Below are positions 52,554-61,820 of a stretch of 64,000 nt of DNA, piece after piece. The stretch is from NCBI RefSeq assembly GCF_004010155.1, contig NZ_RRYH01000008.1:1-64000 (forward strand). Reading direction: 5' to 3'. The stretch's first letter is position 1. The number at the start of each line of letters is the position of its first letter. Source of the DNA: Solirhodobacter olei. GTDB taxonomy: Bacteria; Pseudomonadota; Alphaproteobacteria; Rhodobacterales; Rhodobacteraceae. A program made the translations under genes and the position numbers. A model generated the notes under the pieces. That model was not told the DNA's origin, did no database searches, and saw only the letters and a list, made by a program, of their open reading frames with translations.

Positions 52554-52565
52554 GTTGGCGCTAAC
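52554..52565. promoter_or_regulatory. LacI-type operator-like palindrome 2
   Basis: GTTGGCGCTAAC, the same dyad with a different single mismatch, 45 bases (centre to centre) from the first. Two spaced sites would allow looping or autoregulation of the LacI gene and control of the divergent sulfotransferase gene. Confidence 0.5.
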
Positions 52566-52601
52566 AATAAACAATCTTTGCCCCTAGCCCCGGACGGTTC
52601 C

Positions 52602-53630
52602 GTGACCAGCGATCCCCGCCTCGAACGCCGCACGCTGACGCTGCGGGACGTCTCCGAAGCCTCCGGGGTCAGCGAGATGACGGTAAGCCGGGTGCTGCGC
52701 AACCGCGGCGACGTCTCGCCGGCCACCCGCGAACGGGTGCTGACAGCGGCCAAACGGCTCGGCTACGTGCCAAACAAGATCGCGGGCGGGCTCGCCTCGC
52801 AGCGGGTGAACCTCGTCGCCGTGATCATCCCGTCGCTCTCGAATATGGTCTTTCCGGAGGTCCTCGCCGGAATCTCCGAGGTGCTGGACGACACCGGCCT
52901 GCAGCCGGTCGTCGGCGTCACCAACTACCAGCCGGAGCGCGAGGAGCAGGTGCTTTACGAGATGCTCTCCTGGCGGCCCTCGGGGGTGATCGTGGCGGGG
53001 CTGGAGCATACCGACGCCTCCCGCGCCATGCTGAAGAACGCCGGCATCCCGATCGTCGAGATCATGGATGTCGACGGTGAGGCGATCGACTCCGTCGTCG
53101 GCATCTCGCATCGCCGCGCCGGCCGGGTGATGGCAGAGGAGATCCTCGCCGCCGGCTACCGCCGCATCGGCTTTCTCGGCACCCAGATGCCGCATGACCA
53201 CCGCGCGCGGAACCGGCTGGAGGGGTTCACGGCGGTTCTGGCCGAGGCCGGCCTTAAGCTGGAGGACCAGGAATACTACTCCGGCGGCTCGGCCCTGCTG
53301 AAGGGGCGCGAAATGACGGCGGCGCTTCTCGCCCGCCGGCCGGACCTCGATTTCCTCTATTATTCCAATGACATGATCGGCGCGGGCGGGCTCCTGCACT
53401 GCCTCGACGCCGGCATCGATGTGCCGGGCAAGCTTGGCCTTGCGGGCTTCAATGGGGTGGAGCTGCTTGACGGCTTCCGCGTCAAGCTCGCCACGATGGA
53501 CGCCTGCCGCTGGGAGGTCGGGCGCAAGGCGGCAGAGATCCTTTCCGGCAAGTCCGGCCCCACCCATGGCGTGCGGATCGAACTCACGCCCCGGCTGGAA
53601 CGCGGCCAGACCATCCGCGCCCGGCGCTGA
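52602..53630 (+). CDS. LacI/GntR-type transcriptional regulator
   Basis: A 342-residue repressor. The helix-turn-helix is LTLRDVSEASGVSEMTVSRV with hinge RVLTAAKRLGYVPNKIAGGL, followed by a periplasmic-binding-protein-like effector domain (VAVIIPSLSNMVFPEVLAG to the end). It is closest in style to gluconate-type repressors (GntR of the LacI family). The GTG at 52602 is preferred because a possible TTG start at 52539 would put the second operator-like site inside the coding region; the ribosome site is weak, so the start is uncertain. No sugar-metabolism gene is adjacent to define the effector. Confidence 0.88.
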   Translation: MTSDPRLERRTLTLRDVSEASGVSEMTVSRVLRNRGDVSPATRERVLTAAKRLGYVPNKIAGGLASQRVNLVAVIIPSLSNMVFPEVLAGISEVLDDTGLQPVVGVTNYQPEREEQVLYEMLSWRPSGVIVAGLEHTDASRAMLKNAGIPIVEIMDVDGEAIDSVVGISHRRAGRVMAEEILAAGYRRIGFLGTQMPHDHRARNRLEGFTAVLAEAGLKLEDQEYYSGGSALLKGREMTAALLARRPDLDFLYYSNDMIGAGGLLHCLDAGIDVPGKLGLAGFNGVELLDGFRVKLATMDACRWEVGRKAAEILSGKSGPTHGVRIELTPRLERGQTIRARR

Positions 53631-53651
53631 GGCCGGCCCGGGACAGCATCA

Positions 53652-53679
53652 GGCCCCCGCCGCGGATGCAGCGGGGGCC
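53652..53679. terminator. Shared hairpin between convergent genes
   Basis: Perfect 9-bp stem GGCCCCCGC/GCGGGGGCC with a ten-base loop, between the LacI gene (ends 53630) and the convergent membrane-protein gene. No T-run on either side. Confidence 0.6.
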
Positions 53680-53714
53680 GACCGGTTCCCATCGTAGCAA
53701 TGTCGGAAGCGGGC

Positions 53715-54032
53715 CTAGTTGCCGGCCGCCGGGGCCTGGGCCCCGCCTGTCGTGGCCGGCGCAGTGCCGCCCGACGCCTTCGGCGCCGTCGCCGGAGCGG
53801 ACGGCTTGGTCATAGTACCGGCCGGGGCCGCACCCGGAGCGGCCGGCGCCGAAGTCGTGCTCGGCTGCGCCGCCGGGTTTGGCCCGCCCGAGCCGCTGCC
53901 GAAGAACAAAAGGGCCGCGAAGAGCAAGACGAGGAATCCCGCCAGGACGATGACCACGAGACCGCCGCCCGCCATTGTCGGGCCGACACCGCGCTCGGGC
54001 CGGCTGTGACGCATGAGATCGGTATCCTGCAT
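53715..54032 (-). CDS. Small single-pass membrane protein with Ala/Pro-rich tail
   Basis: A 105-residue protein with unknown role. One membrane helix (GGGLVVIVLAGFLVLLFAALLFF, about residues 21-43; written here in two parts, GGGLVVIVLAGF and LVLLFAALLFF) is followed by a low-complexity tail rich in Ala, Pro, Thr and Gly. The start at 54032 is well supported: AAGGAGG lies 5 bases upstream. The tail is likely periplasmic and disordered. Confidence 0.7.
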   Translation of the reverse strand: MQDTDLMRHSRPERGVGPTMAGGGLVVIVLAGFLVLLFAALLFFGSGSGGPNPAAQPSTTSAPAAPGAAPAGTMTKPSAPATAPKASGGTAPATTGGAQAPAAGN

Positions 54033-54299
54033 GACATCCTCCTTTCCGCATGATGTCTGTCCTCTAGCTAGGAAGTCCCCGCAGACCCGCAACCATCAGC
54101 CAAGGGACTCGGCCAGGGCTGGCCGGAATCGCTGCCCGAAACCGGCGGAGGACAGCCGGAAAACCCCGCCCGGCGGGGGATGGCCGGGCAGCAGGCCCGA
54201 CTTAGCGTGCCACCGCGCGTGCAGGCGCGCCTGCGCCCAGCCCGGGTGTGCCGGTCGCGCAAGACGGGGCAGCGTCACGGGCGACCGTGACCGAAACCC

Positions 54300-54746
54300 T
54301 CAGAAAGGCCCCCAGCCGACGCCCGCCAGCGCGCCCCTCAGCCGGTCCTGAAGGAAGGGCACCGCTTGTGGATGACCAAGGAACGTCTCGACCGCCATCA
54401 TCCGCCAGCCCTGCCCCTCGTCGCCAAAGCGGACGGCGGCGACCTCCTCGGCCGCGATCTCGGCAAGGTAGAAGACCGTCACGCCCCCCGGCATGTGCTG
54501 CGAGGGGTGTTCCGACCGCCAGACCAGCCGGCCCGGCGCGATCCTGAGACCGACCTCCTCCTCGACCTCGCGCAGCGCGCAGTCCTCCGGGCTTTCGCCC
54601 GGCTCCCGCCCGCCGCCGGGCAGGTCCCAGAAGCCGGGAAAGGGGATCTCGGGGATATCGTCGCGCAGGATCGTCCGCACCGCGCCGTCGCAGATCAGCC
54701 CGACCTTGGCCCCGACGTAAAGCGCGTTGCCCTCGTCATCGGTCAC
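54300..54746 (-). CDS. NUDIX hydrolase
   Basis: A 148-residue pyrophosphohydrolase that probably cleans up a nucleoside diphosphate derivative. The NUDIX box GGREPGESPEDCALREVEEEVG-type signature (positions about 46-68; key residues G, E, REVEEEVG) is complete. The likely start is a GTG at 54746 that overlaps the GST stop (GTGA); there is no better start upstream in frame. Last gene of a four-gene overlapping unit with SPFH, NfeD and GST. Confidence 0.88.
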   Translation of the reverse strand: MTDDEGNALYVGAKVGLICDGAVRTILRDDIPEIPFPGFWDLPGGGREPGESPEDCALREVEEEVGLRIAPGRLVWRSEHPSQHMPGGVTVFYLAEIAAEEVAAVRFGDEGQGWRMMAVETFLGHPQAVPFLQDRLRGALAGVGWGPF

Positions 54747-55426
54747 GGAAAATTCCGCGCGAAGACGGCCTTCAGCTCCGGCCGCTCCGCCACCGCCTCG
54801 GCCACCGCGAAAAGCTCCGGCAACTCGGCGGCAAACCAGGCCCGGCCCGGCTGCCAATGCGCCATCACGCCCATGTAGATGTCGAGCGCGGTGAACCGCC
54901 GCCCCAGCATCCAGGGCCCGCCCCGCGCCCGCACCGCCTCGGAGACCTGCGACCAGAGCCGCGCCTTCTGCTCCGCCACCTCGCGCCGGAAGGTCTCCAC
55001 CACCGCCGGATCGGACAGGTAATCCTCCGCCCGGTCGGAATAGTTCACCGCCGGGTAGACATTGGCGACAAGGAAGACCAGCCAGCGCAGGAAGGCCGCC
55101 CGCTCCGCCGCCCCGGGCCCCGGGACAAGCGCGTCGCTGCCCGCCAGATCGGCCAGGTGCAGCGTCATCGCCGCGCTCTCGGTCATCATCTCGCCCGAGG
55201 GCAGCTGAAGGACCGGGATCTGCCTCATCGGGTTGATTTCGCCCAGCGCCGCCCGCGCTGGTTCGGAGGTGTAGATGTCCCCCGCCTCCACCAGTGCATA
55301 GGGCATCCCGTAGAAGGCGAGCTGCGCCTCCACGATCGCAGAGCCCCAGCCGGGGTTCTGCCACAGCCGGAAGGGGGCGGGACGCGTCTCGGACGCCGCT
55401 CTGTCAGCCGCCGCTCTGTCAGCCAT
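54743..55426 (-). CDS. Glutathione S-transferase-like protein
   Basis: A 227-residue protein with an N-terminal thioredoxin-like domain (PFRLWQNPGWGSAIVEAQLA, QIPVLQLPSGEMMTESAAM with the glutathione-binding Ser/Glu) and an all-helical C-terminal domain (ALDIYMGVMAHW). Substrate unknown. Its ATG lies inside the NfeD gene end (8-base overlap). The first residues contain ADRAA twice, caused by a 15-base tandem duplication at 55395-55424. Confidence 0.85.
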   Translation of the reverse strand: MADRAAADRAASETRPAPFRLWQNPGWGSAIVEAQLAFYGMPYALVEAGDIYTSEPARAALGEINPMRQIPVLQLPSGEMMTESAAMTLHLADLAGSDALVPGPGAAERAAFLRWLVFLVANVYPAVNYSDRAEDYLSDPAVVETFRREVAEQKARLWSQVSEAVRARGGPWMLGRRFTALDIYMGVMAHWQPGRAWFAAELPELFAVAEAVAERPELKAVFARNFP

Positions 55427-55703
55427 TGTCGTTGATATCCTTCTCCCAGACCTTCACCTGCCCGCGCTTCAGCCCGAAGACCGCGACCAGCCCCAGCCAG
55501 GCGATCAGCGACAGCACCGCGAAGACCAGCAGATGCCGCGGCATCGAACCCGCCATCCAGGCCATCGCCGGCAGGCCCAGCCAGTCGATCAGCCCGGTCA
55601 GCACCGCGCCGATCGCGAAGCCGAGAAAGACGAAGACCGGCACCAGGATCTCCAGCCCCGCCAGCGCGCAGCCCGCGACGATCCACAGCCACCAGGCCAT
55701 CAC
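55419..55703 (-). CDS. NfeD-family membrane protein (short form)
   Basis: A 94-residue inner-membrane protein with two to three hydrophobic segments (LWIVAGCALAGLEILVPVFV, LTGLIDWLGLPAMAWMAG, LLVFAVLSLIAWLGLVAVF). NfeD proteins pair with SPFH proteins and are normally encoded next to them, as here (ATGA overlap with the SPFH gene). It lacks the protease domain of long NfeD, and the usual C-terminal OB fold is short or absent. Confidence 0.8.
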   Translation of the reverse strand: MMAWWLWIVAGCALAGLEILVPVFVFLGFAIGAVLTGLIDWLGLPAMAWMAGSMPRHLLVFAVLSLIAWLGLVAVFGLKRGQVKVWEKDINDNG

Positions 55704-56581
55704 GCCTTCCCCTTCAGCATGTTGAAGGCGTTGCCGAAGGCCTCCACCGCCTGCGCCGGCACGATGACCACCTGCTTGGCGTCGCCCTGCCCCACGGCGG
55801 TCAGCGCCTCCACCTGCTTCAGGGCAACCTGGTACTGCGCGGCCTCGATCCCGTTTTCCTTGATCGCGGCCGCCACGACCTGGGTCGCATAGGCCTCCGC
55901 CTCCGCCGAGATCCGCCGCGCCTTGGCCTTCTGCTCGGCGGCGTAAAGCTCGGCATCCGCCGACAGTTCCACCGCCCGCTTCTTGCCCTCTGCCTCCGTC
56001 ACCTGCGCGCGCCGCGCGCGTTCGGCATTGAGCTGCTGCAGCATCGCCGCCCGCGTCGCGTCGTCGAGATTGACGTCGAGGATCTCCGCCCGCGTCACCT
56101 CGATCCCCCAGTCGTCGACCAGCGCCGCCACGGATTCGCGGATCTTCTCGGTCAGGCCGGCGCGGTTGGACTGCACGTGATCCAGCTCCATCTTGCCGAT
56201 CTCGCTCCGCACGATCCCGGCCACGGTGGTGGCGATGGCCGCATCGACATCGCGGATCCGGTAGACGGTCTTCTCCGGCTCGGTGATGCGGTAGAAGACG
56301 GAGGTCTCGACCTTCACCAGCACGTTGTCGGTGGTGATCGCATCCTGCATCGCGTTCGGCAGCTGCCGCTCCAGGATCGAGATCTTGTGCGCCACCCGGT
56401 CGATATAGGGCACGATGAAGTTGATCCCCGGCCCGAGGACGGTCCGCAGCCGCCCGAAGCGCTCGACCACGTATTTCTGCGACTGCGGCACGATCCTGAC
56501 CGCGAGATAGACCGTGAGTATCACGAGGAGCGCCAGCGCCAGCGTCACCCCGCCACCGCCGATCACGTTCTGTCCGTCCAT
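55700..56581 (-). CDS. SPFH/Band 7 family protein (stomatin/QmcA-like)
   Basis: A 293-residue membrane-anchored scaffold protein. One N-terminal hydrophobic helix (VTLALALLVILTVYLAVRIV, about residues 12-31) is followed by the Band 7 domain (QSQKYVVERFGRLRTVLGPG, RVAHKISILERQLP, ITTDNVLVKVETSVFYRI) and a long coiled coil with many Ala/Glu/Lys. Such proteins build ring cages or membrane domains. First gene of the overlapping SPFH-NfeD-GST-NUDIX unit. Confidence 0.92.
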   Translation of the reverse strand: MDGQNVIGGGGVTLALALLVILTVYLAVRIVPQSQKYVVERFGRLRTVLGPGINFIVPYIDRVAHKISILERQLPNAMQDAITTDNVLVKVETSVFYRITEPEKTVYRIRDVDAAIATTVAGIVRSEIGKMELDHVQSNRAGLTEKIRESVAALVDDWGIEVTRAEILDVNLDDATRAAMLQQLNAERARRAQVTEAEGKKRAVELSADAELYAAEQKAKARRISAEAEAYATQVVAAAIKENGIEAAQYQVALKQVEALTAVGQGDAKQVVIVPAQAVEAFGNAFNMLKGKA

Positions 56582-56674
56582 CGCATCCTCCGGGAAAAAA
56601 CCTGCCTCAAATCCCTTCCACTATGCCCGTCCCGCGCGAATCTGACCAGAGCCGAGCGCAGTCTCCTCCACCCT

Positions 56675-56697
56675 CGTAGGGTGCGCATTCATTGCGC
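56675..56697 (+). repeat. REP-like 23-bp element, copy 2
   Basis: Identical to 41970-41992; here the inverted repeat is longer, GGTGCGCA-TTCAT-TGCGCACC. It lies in the divergent spacer between the SPFH and DinB genes. Confidence 0.8.
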
Positions 56698-56823
56698 ACC
56701 GCGCGCCGCCCCGGCCCGAAACAGCGCCCTCCCGCGGACGGCCCCTGCCCCTCCTCTCCGGCTCTTCCAACGCTCCGCCGACACTCCCCACCGCTTCACC
56801 ACGCTGCTATACTCCATTCCATC

Positions 56824-58083
<1,260 letters not shown>

Positions 58084-58086
58084 CCG

Positions 58087-58118
58087 CCGCGGGGGCTTCG
58101 CGCCCCCGCACCCCGCGG
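58087..58118 (+). terminator. GC hairpin after dinB with GATATTT tail
   Basis: GCGGGGGC/GCCCCCGC pair over TTCGC, with an alternative CCGCGGGG/CCCCGCGG pairing, followed by GATATTTGGAGACAGG. Hairpins with this shape and a trailing GATATTT segment recur in intergenic regions of Rhodobacterales (recalled, not searched). Confidence 0.55.
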
Positions 58119-58184
58119 GATATTTGGAGACAGGAAAGCCAAAGGTCCCTCGCGCCGGGCGCCGATCCGCGCTATCCCCCGGCG

Positions 58185-59306
58185 ATGACAGACGCGCTCG
58201 ACATTTTCCTCGCCACCGCCCCCGGGCTCGAGGCCACGCTCGCCGAGGAGGCGCGCGAGGCCGGCTTCGCCGACCCGACCCCGGTTCCCGGCGGCGTCAC
58301 CACGCGCGGGGACTGGCCAGAGGTCTGGCGCGCCAACCTCGTGCTGCGCGGCGCCTCGCGGGTGCTGGTGCGCATCGGCGGCTTCCGCGCGCTGCACCTC
58401 GCCCAGCTCGACAAGCGCGCGCGAAAATTCCCCTGGGCCGAAACCCTCCGCCCCGACGTCGCGGTGAAGGTCGAAGCCACCTGCCGCGCCTCGAAGATCT
58501 ACCACGCCGGCGCGGCGGCCCAGCGTATCTCCCGCGCCATCGCCGAGACGCTCGGCGCCCCGATCGCCAAGCCCGGCGAGGACACCCCGGCCCTGCGCCT
58601 CCTCGCCCGGATCGAGGATGACCTCGTCACCTTCTCGCTCGACACCTCCGGCGCGCCGCTGCACCAGCGCGGCCACAAGCTGGAGGTCGGCAAGGCGCCG
58701 ATGCGCGAAACTCTCGCCGCGCTCTTCCTGCGGCAATGCGGCTATACGGGGACAGAGCCCGTGGTGGACCCGATGTGCGGCTCCGGCACCTTCATTCTCG
58801 AGGCGGCAGAGATCGCCCTCGGCCTCGCCCCCGGCCGCGGCCGCCCCTTCGCCTTCGAGGAGTTCGCGAGCTTCGACGCGAAAGCCTGGGCCGCCCTCCG
58901 CACCCCCGCTGCGCCCCGCACGACCGGCCTCCTCTTCCACGGCTCCGACCGCGACCAGGGCGTGATCCGCGCGGCGGAGGCCAACGCCGCCCGCGCGGGC
59001 CTGAGCGAGGTCACCCGCTTCACCCGCCAGCCCGCCTCCGAGTTGACGCCGCCCGAGGGCCCGCCCGGCCTCGTCATCGTCAACCCGCCCTACGGCGCCC
59101 GGATCGGCGAGAAGAAACCGCTCTTCGCGCTCTACGGCAGCCTCGGCCGCACGCTGACGGAGCGGTTCTCCGGCTGGCGCGCCGCCATCGTCACCTCCGA
59201 GCCGCAACTCGCCCATGCCACCGGCCTGCCCTTCCTGCCCGCCGGGCCGCCGATCCCGCATGGCGGGCTGAAGATCCGGCTTTACCAGACCAAGCCGCTT
59301 CCCTGA
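58185..59306 (+). CDS. THUMP-type class I SAM-dependent RNA methyltransferase
   Basis: A 373-residue enzyme that likely methylates guanine N2 in rRNA or tRNA (RlmL/TrmN relatives). N-terminal THUMP-like region (LEATLAEEAREAGF, VLRGASRVLVRIGGF), then the methyltransferase fold with motif I VVDPMCGSGTFILEAAEIA (about residue 190) and motif IV IVNPPYGARIGEKK (about 303). The ATG at 58185 begins the conserved domain; the frame is open upstream without family sequence. Exact RNA target not determinable. Confidence 0.9.
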   Translation: MTDALDIFLATAPGLEATLAEEAREAGFADPTPVPGGVTTRGDWPEVWRANLVLRGASRVLVRIGGFRALHLAQLDKRARKFPWAETLRPDVAVKVEATCRASKIYHAGAAAQRISRAIAETLGAPIAKPGEDTPALRLLARIEDDLVTFSLDTSGAPLHQRGHKLEVGKAPMRETLAALFLRQCGYTGTEPVVDPMCGSGTFILEAAEIALGLAPGRGRPFAFEEFASFDAKAWAALRTPAAPRTTGLLFHGSDRDQGVIRAAEANAARAGLSEVTRFTRQPASELTPPEGPPGLVIVNPPYGARIGEKKPLFALYGSLGRTLTERFSGWRAAIVTSEPQLAHATGLPFLPAGPPIPHGGLKIRLYQTKPLP

Positions 59307-59352
59307 CGCATCCCCCGTTCCCGCCGCGCCGCATCCATCCTATCTTCCCCCC

Positions 59353-61794
59353 ATGCCCGCGCTGCCGCCCTCCCTCGACACCTGGTTCGCCGCCCGCGGC
59401 TGGAGCCTGCATCCCCATCAGCGCGAGATGCTCGACCGCGCCGCCGACCCCGCGCTCCTCCTCATCGCGCCGACCGGGGGCGGCAAGACGCTGGCCGGGT
59501 TCCTGCCGACGCTCGCCGAACTCGCCCCCGGCACCCACAAGGGCCTCCACACCCTCTACATCTCGCCGCTGAAGGCGCTCGCCGCCGACATCCGCCGCAA
59601 CCTCACCCGCCCGGTGGAGGAGACCGGCCTGCCAATCCGGATCGAGGACCGCACAGGCGACACCTCCTACACCAAACGCCGCCGCCAGCGGGCCGATCCA
59701 CCGCATATCCTGCTGACCACGCCCGAAAGCCTCGCGCTGCTGCTGACCTACGAGGACGCCCCGCGCATCTTCGCCGGCCTCTCCCGCGTCATCGTCGACG
59801 AGATCCACGCGCTGGCGGAATCGAAGCGCGGCGACCAGCTGATGCTGTCCCTCGCCCGCCTCTCCCGCCTCGCCCCCGGCCTCCGCCGCGTCGGCCTCTC
59901 GGCGACGGTAGAGGACCCGGCCGCCATCGCCCGCTTCCTCGCCCGCCACCCGGAGCCCTGCGCCGTCCTTCAGGCCGATCCCGGCCCCGACCCCGACATC
60001 GCCATGCTCCAAACCCTCGCCCCGCCCCCCTGGGCCGGCGGCGGCGGCCGCTACGCGATCCCGGAGGTGCTGGCCCAGGTCAAGGCACACCGAACCACGC
60101 TGATCTTCCACAACACCCGCGCCCAGGCGGAGATCTTCTTCCGCGAGCTCTGGCTGGCCAATACCGAGAACCTCCCCATCGGCATCCACCACGGCTCCCT
60201 CGCCCGCGAACAGCGCGAACGGGTGGAACAGGCGATGGTTGAAGGCAAGCTCCGCGCCGTCGTCTGCACCGGCTCGCTCGACCTCGGGATCGACTGGGGC
60301 GACGTGGATCTCGTCATCCAGGTCGGCGCGCCGAAGAACGTCAAGCGGCTGGTCCAGCGCATTGGCCGCGCCAACCACCGCTACAACGCGCCCTCCAAGG
60401 CCCTCCTCGTCCCCGCCAACCGCTTCGAGATCGTCGAATGCACGGCGGCGCTGGAGGCCGTCCGCGCCCATGACCTCGACGGCGACCCGCGCGGCCCCGG
60501 CCCACGGGACGTCCTCTGCCAGCACATCCTTGCCACGGCCGCCGCCGGCCCCTTCGACGCGGGCACGCTTTATGCCGAGGTCACCTCCGCCGGCGCCTAT
60601 AGCGCCCTAACCCGGGCGGAGTTCTACGCCTGCCTCGACTTCGCCGCCACCGGCGGCTACGCGCTGAAAGCCTATGACCGCTACCAGCGCCTCGTCCTGA
60701 AATCCGGCCTCTGGCAGCTCCGCGACCCCCGCACCGCCGCCCAGATTCGCCTCAACCTTGGCACCATCATCGACTCCGAGACCCTCGGCGTCCGCCTCCG
60801 CGGCCGTGGTGCGCCGCTGGGCGAGGTCGAGGAATATTTCGCCTCCACCCTCACCCCCGGCGACACCTTCCTGATGGGCGGCGAGGTGGTGCGCTACGAA
60901 GGCCTGCGCGAGATGACGGTCGAGGTCTCCCGCGCCCCAGGCCGCACGCCCAAGGTCGCGGTCTTCTCCGGCAGCAAGTTCTCCACCTCCACCCAGCTTT
61001 CGCACCGCATCCTCGACCTCTTCCGCCAGCCAGACTGGCCCGAGCTCCCGGCTCACACCGCCCATTGGCTGGCGCTCCAGCGCGAGGTCTCGCGCCTGCC
61101 CGAACGCGACCGGCTGCTGATCGAGACCTTTCCGCATGACGGCCGCGCCCATCTCTGCCTCTACGGCTTCGCGGGCCGCGCCGCGCAGCAGACGCTCGGC
61201 CTGCTGCTGACCAAGCGGATGGAGGACGAGGGCCTGCACCCGCTGGGCTTCGTCGCCACCGATTACGCCACCCTCATCTGGGGGCTGGACGAGGTGACGG
61301 ACCCCGCGCCCCTCCTCGACCCGGCAGCCCTCCGCGAAGGCCTCGACACCTGGCTCGCCGGCAACGCGGTGATGAAGCGCACCTTCCGCGCCTCGGCGAT
61401 CATCGCGGGCCTGATCGACCGCAACACGCCGGGCCGCCGCAAGACCGGGCGGCAGGCGACCTTCTCGTCGGACATCCTCTACGACACGCTGCGCAAATAC
61501 GACCCCGGCCACCTGCTCCTCGACATCACGCGGGAAGAGGCCCTGCGCGGCCTCGTCTCCTTCGGCCGGATCGAGGAGATGCTTTCCCGCATCGCCAGCC
61601 AGAACGACGGCGGCATCGACCACGCCCGCCTCGACCGCGTCACGCCGCTCGCGGCACCCCTCCTCCTCGAACACGGCCGCGTCCCGGTCGAGGGCGCGGC
61701 GCGCGAGCGGCTGGTGGCCGAGGCCGCCGAAAGCCTCCTCGCCGCCGCCGGCCTCGCAGAGGCGGACTTGCAGCCCTCCGCGCCGATGGGCTAG
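59353..61794 (+). CDS. Lhr-like DEXH-box helicase (ligase-associated type)
   Basis: An 813-residue ATP-dependent 3'-5' DNA helicase of the Lhr-core family. Motifs: IAPTGGGKTLAGFLPTL (Walker A, about residue 36), VDEIHALAESKRGDQL (motif II), GLSATVEDP (III), HHGSLAREQRE and QRIGRANHR (VI); then WH and beta-barrel domains. In many alphaproteobacteria this type is encoded with an ATP-dependent ligase, a nuclease and PdeM; those genes are not adjacent here. A short gap separates it from priA. Confidence 0.9.
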   Translation: MPALPPSLDTWFAARGWSLHPHQREMLDRAADPALLLIAPTGGGKTLAGFLPTLAELAPGTHKGLHTLYISPLKALAADIRRNLTRPVEETGLPIRIEDRTGDTSYTKRRRQRADPPHILLTTPESLALLLTYEDAPRIFAGLSRVIVDEIHALAESKRGDQLMLSLARLSRLAPGLRRVGLSATVEDPAAIARFLARHPEPCAVLQADPGPDPDIAMLQTLAPPPWAGGGGRYAIPEVLAQVKAHRTTLIFHNTRAQAEIFFRELWLANTENLPIGIHHGSLAREQRERVEQAMVEGKLRAVVCTGSLDLGIDWGDVDLVIQVGAPKNVKRLVQRIGRANHRYNAPSKALLVPANRFEIVECTAALEAVRAHDLDGDPRGPGPRDVLCQHILATAAAGPFDAGTLYAEVTSAGAYSALTRAEFYACLDFAATGGYALKAYDRYQRLVLKSGLWQLRDPRTAAQIRLNLGTIIDSETLGVRLRGRGAPLGEVEEYFASTLTPGDTFLMGGEVVRYEGLREMTVEVSRAPGRTPKVAVFSGSKFSTSTQLSHRILDLFRQPDWPELPAHTAHWLALQREVSRLPERDRLLIETFPHDGRAHLCLYGFAGRAAQQTLGLLLTKRMEDEGLHPLGFVATDYATLIWGLDEVTDPAPLLDPAALREGLDTWLAGNAVMKRTFRASAIIAGLIDRNTPGRRKTGRQATFSSDILYDTLRKYDPGHLLLDITREEALRGLVSFGRIEEMLSRIASQNDGGIDHARLDRVTPLAAPLLLEHGRVPVEGAARERLVAEAAESLLAAAGLAEADLQPSAPMG

Positions 61795-61820
61795 CGAGGG
61801 GCATGCGGGATGGGCCGGCG

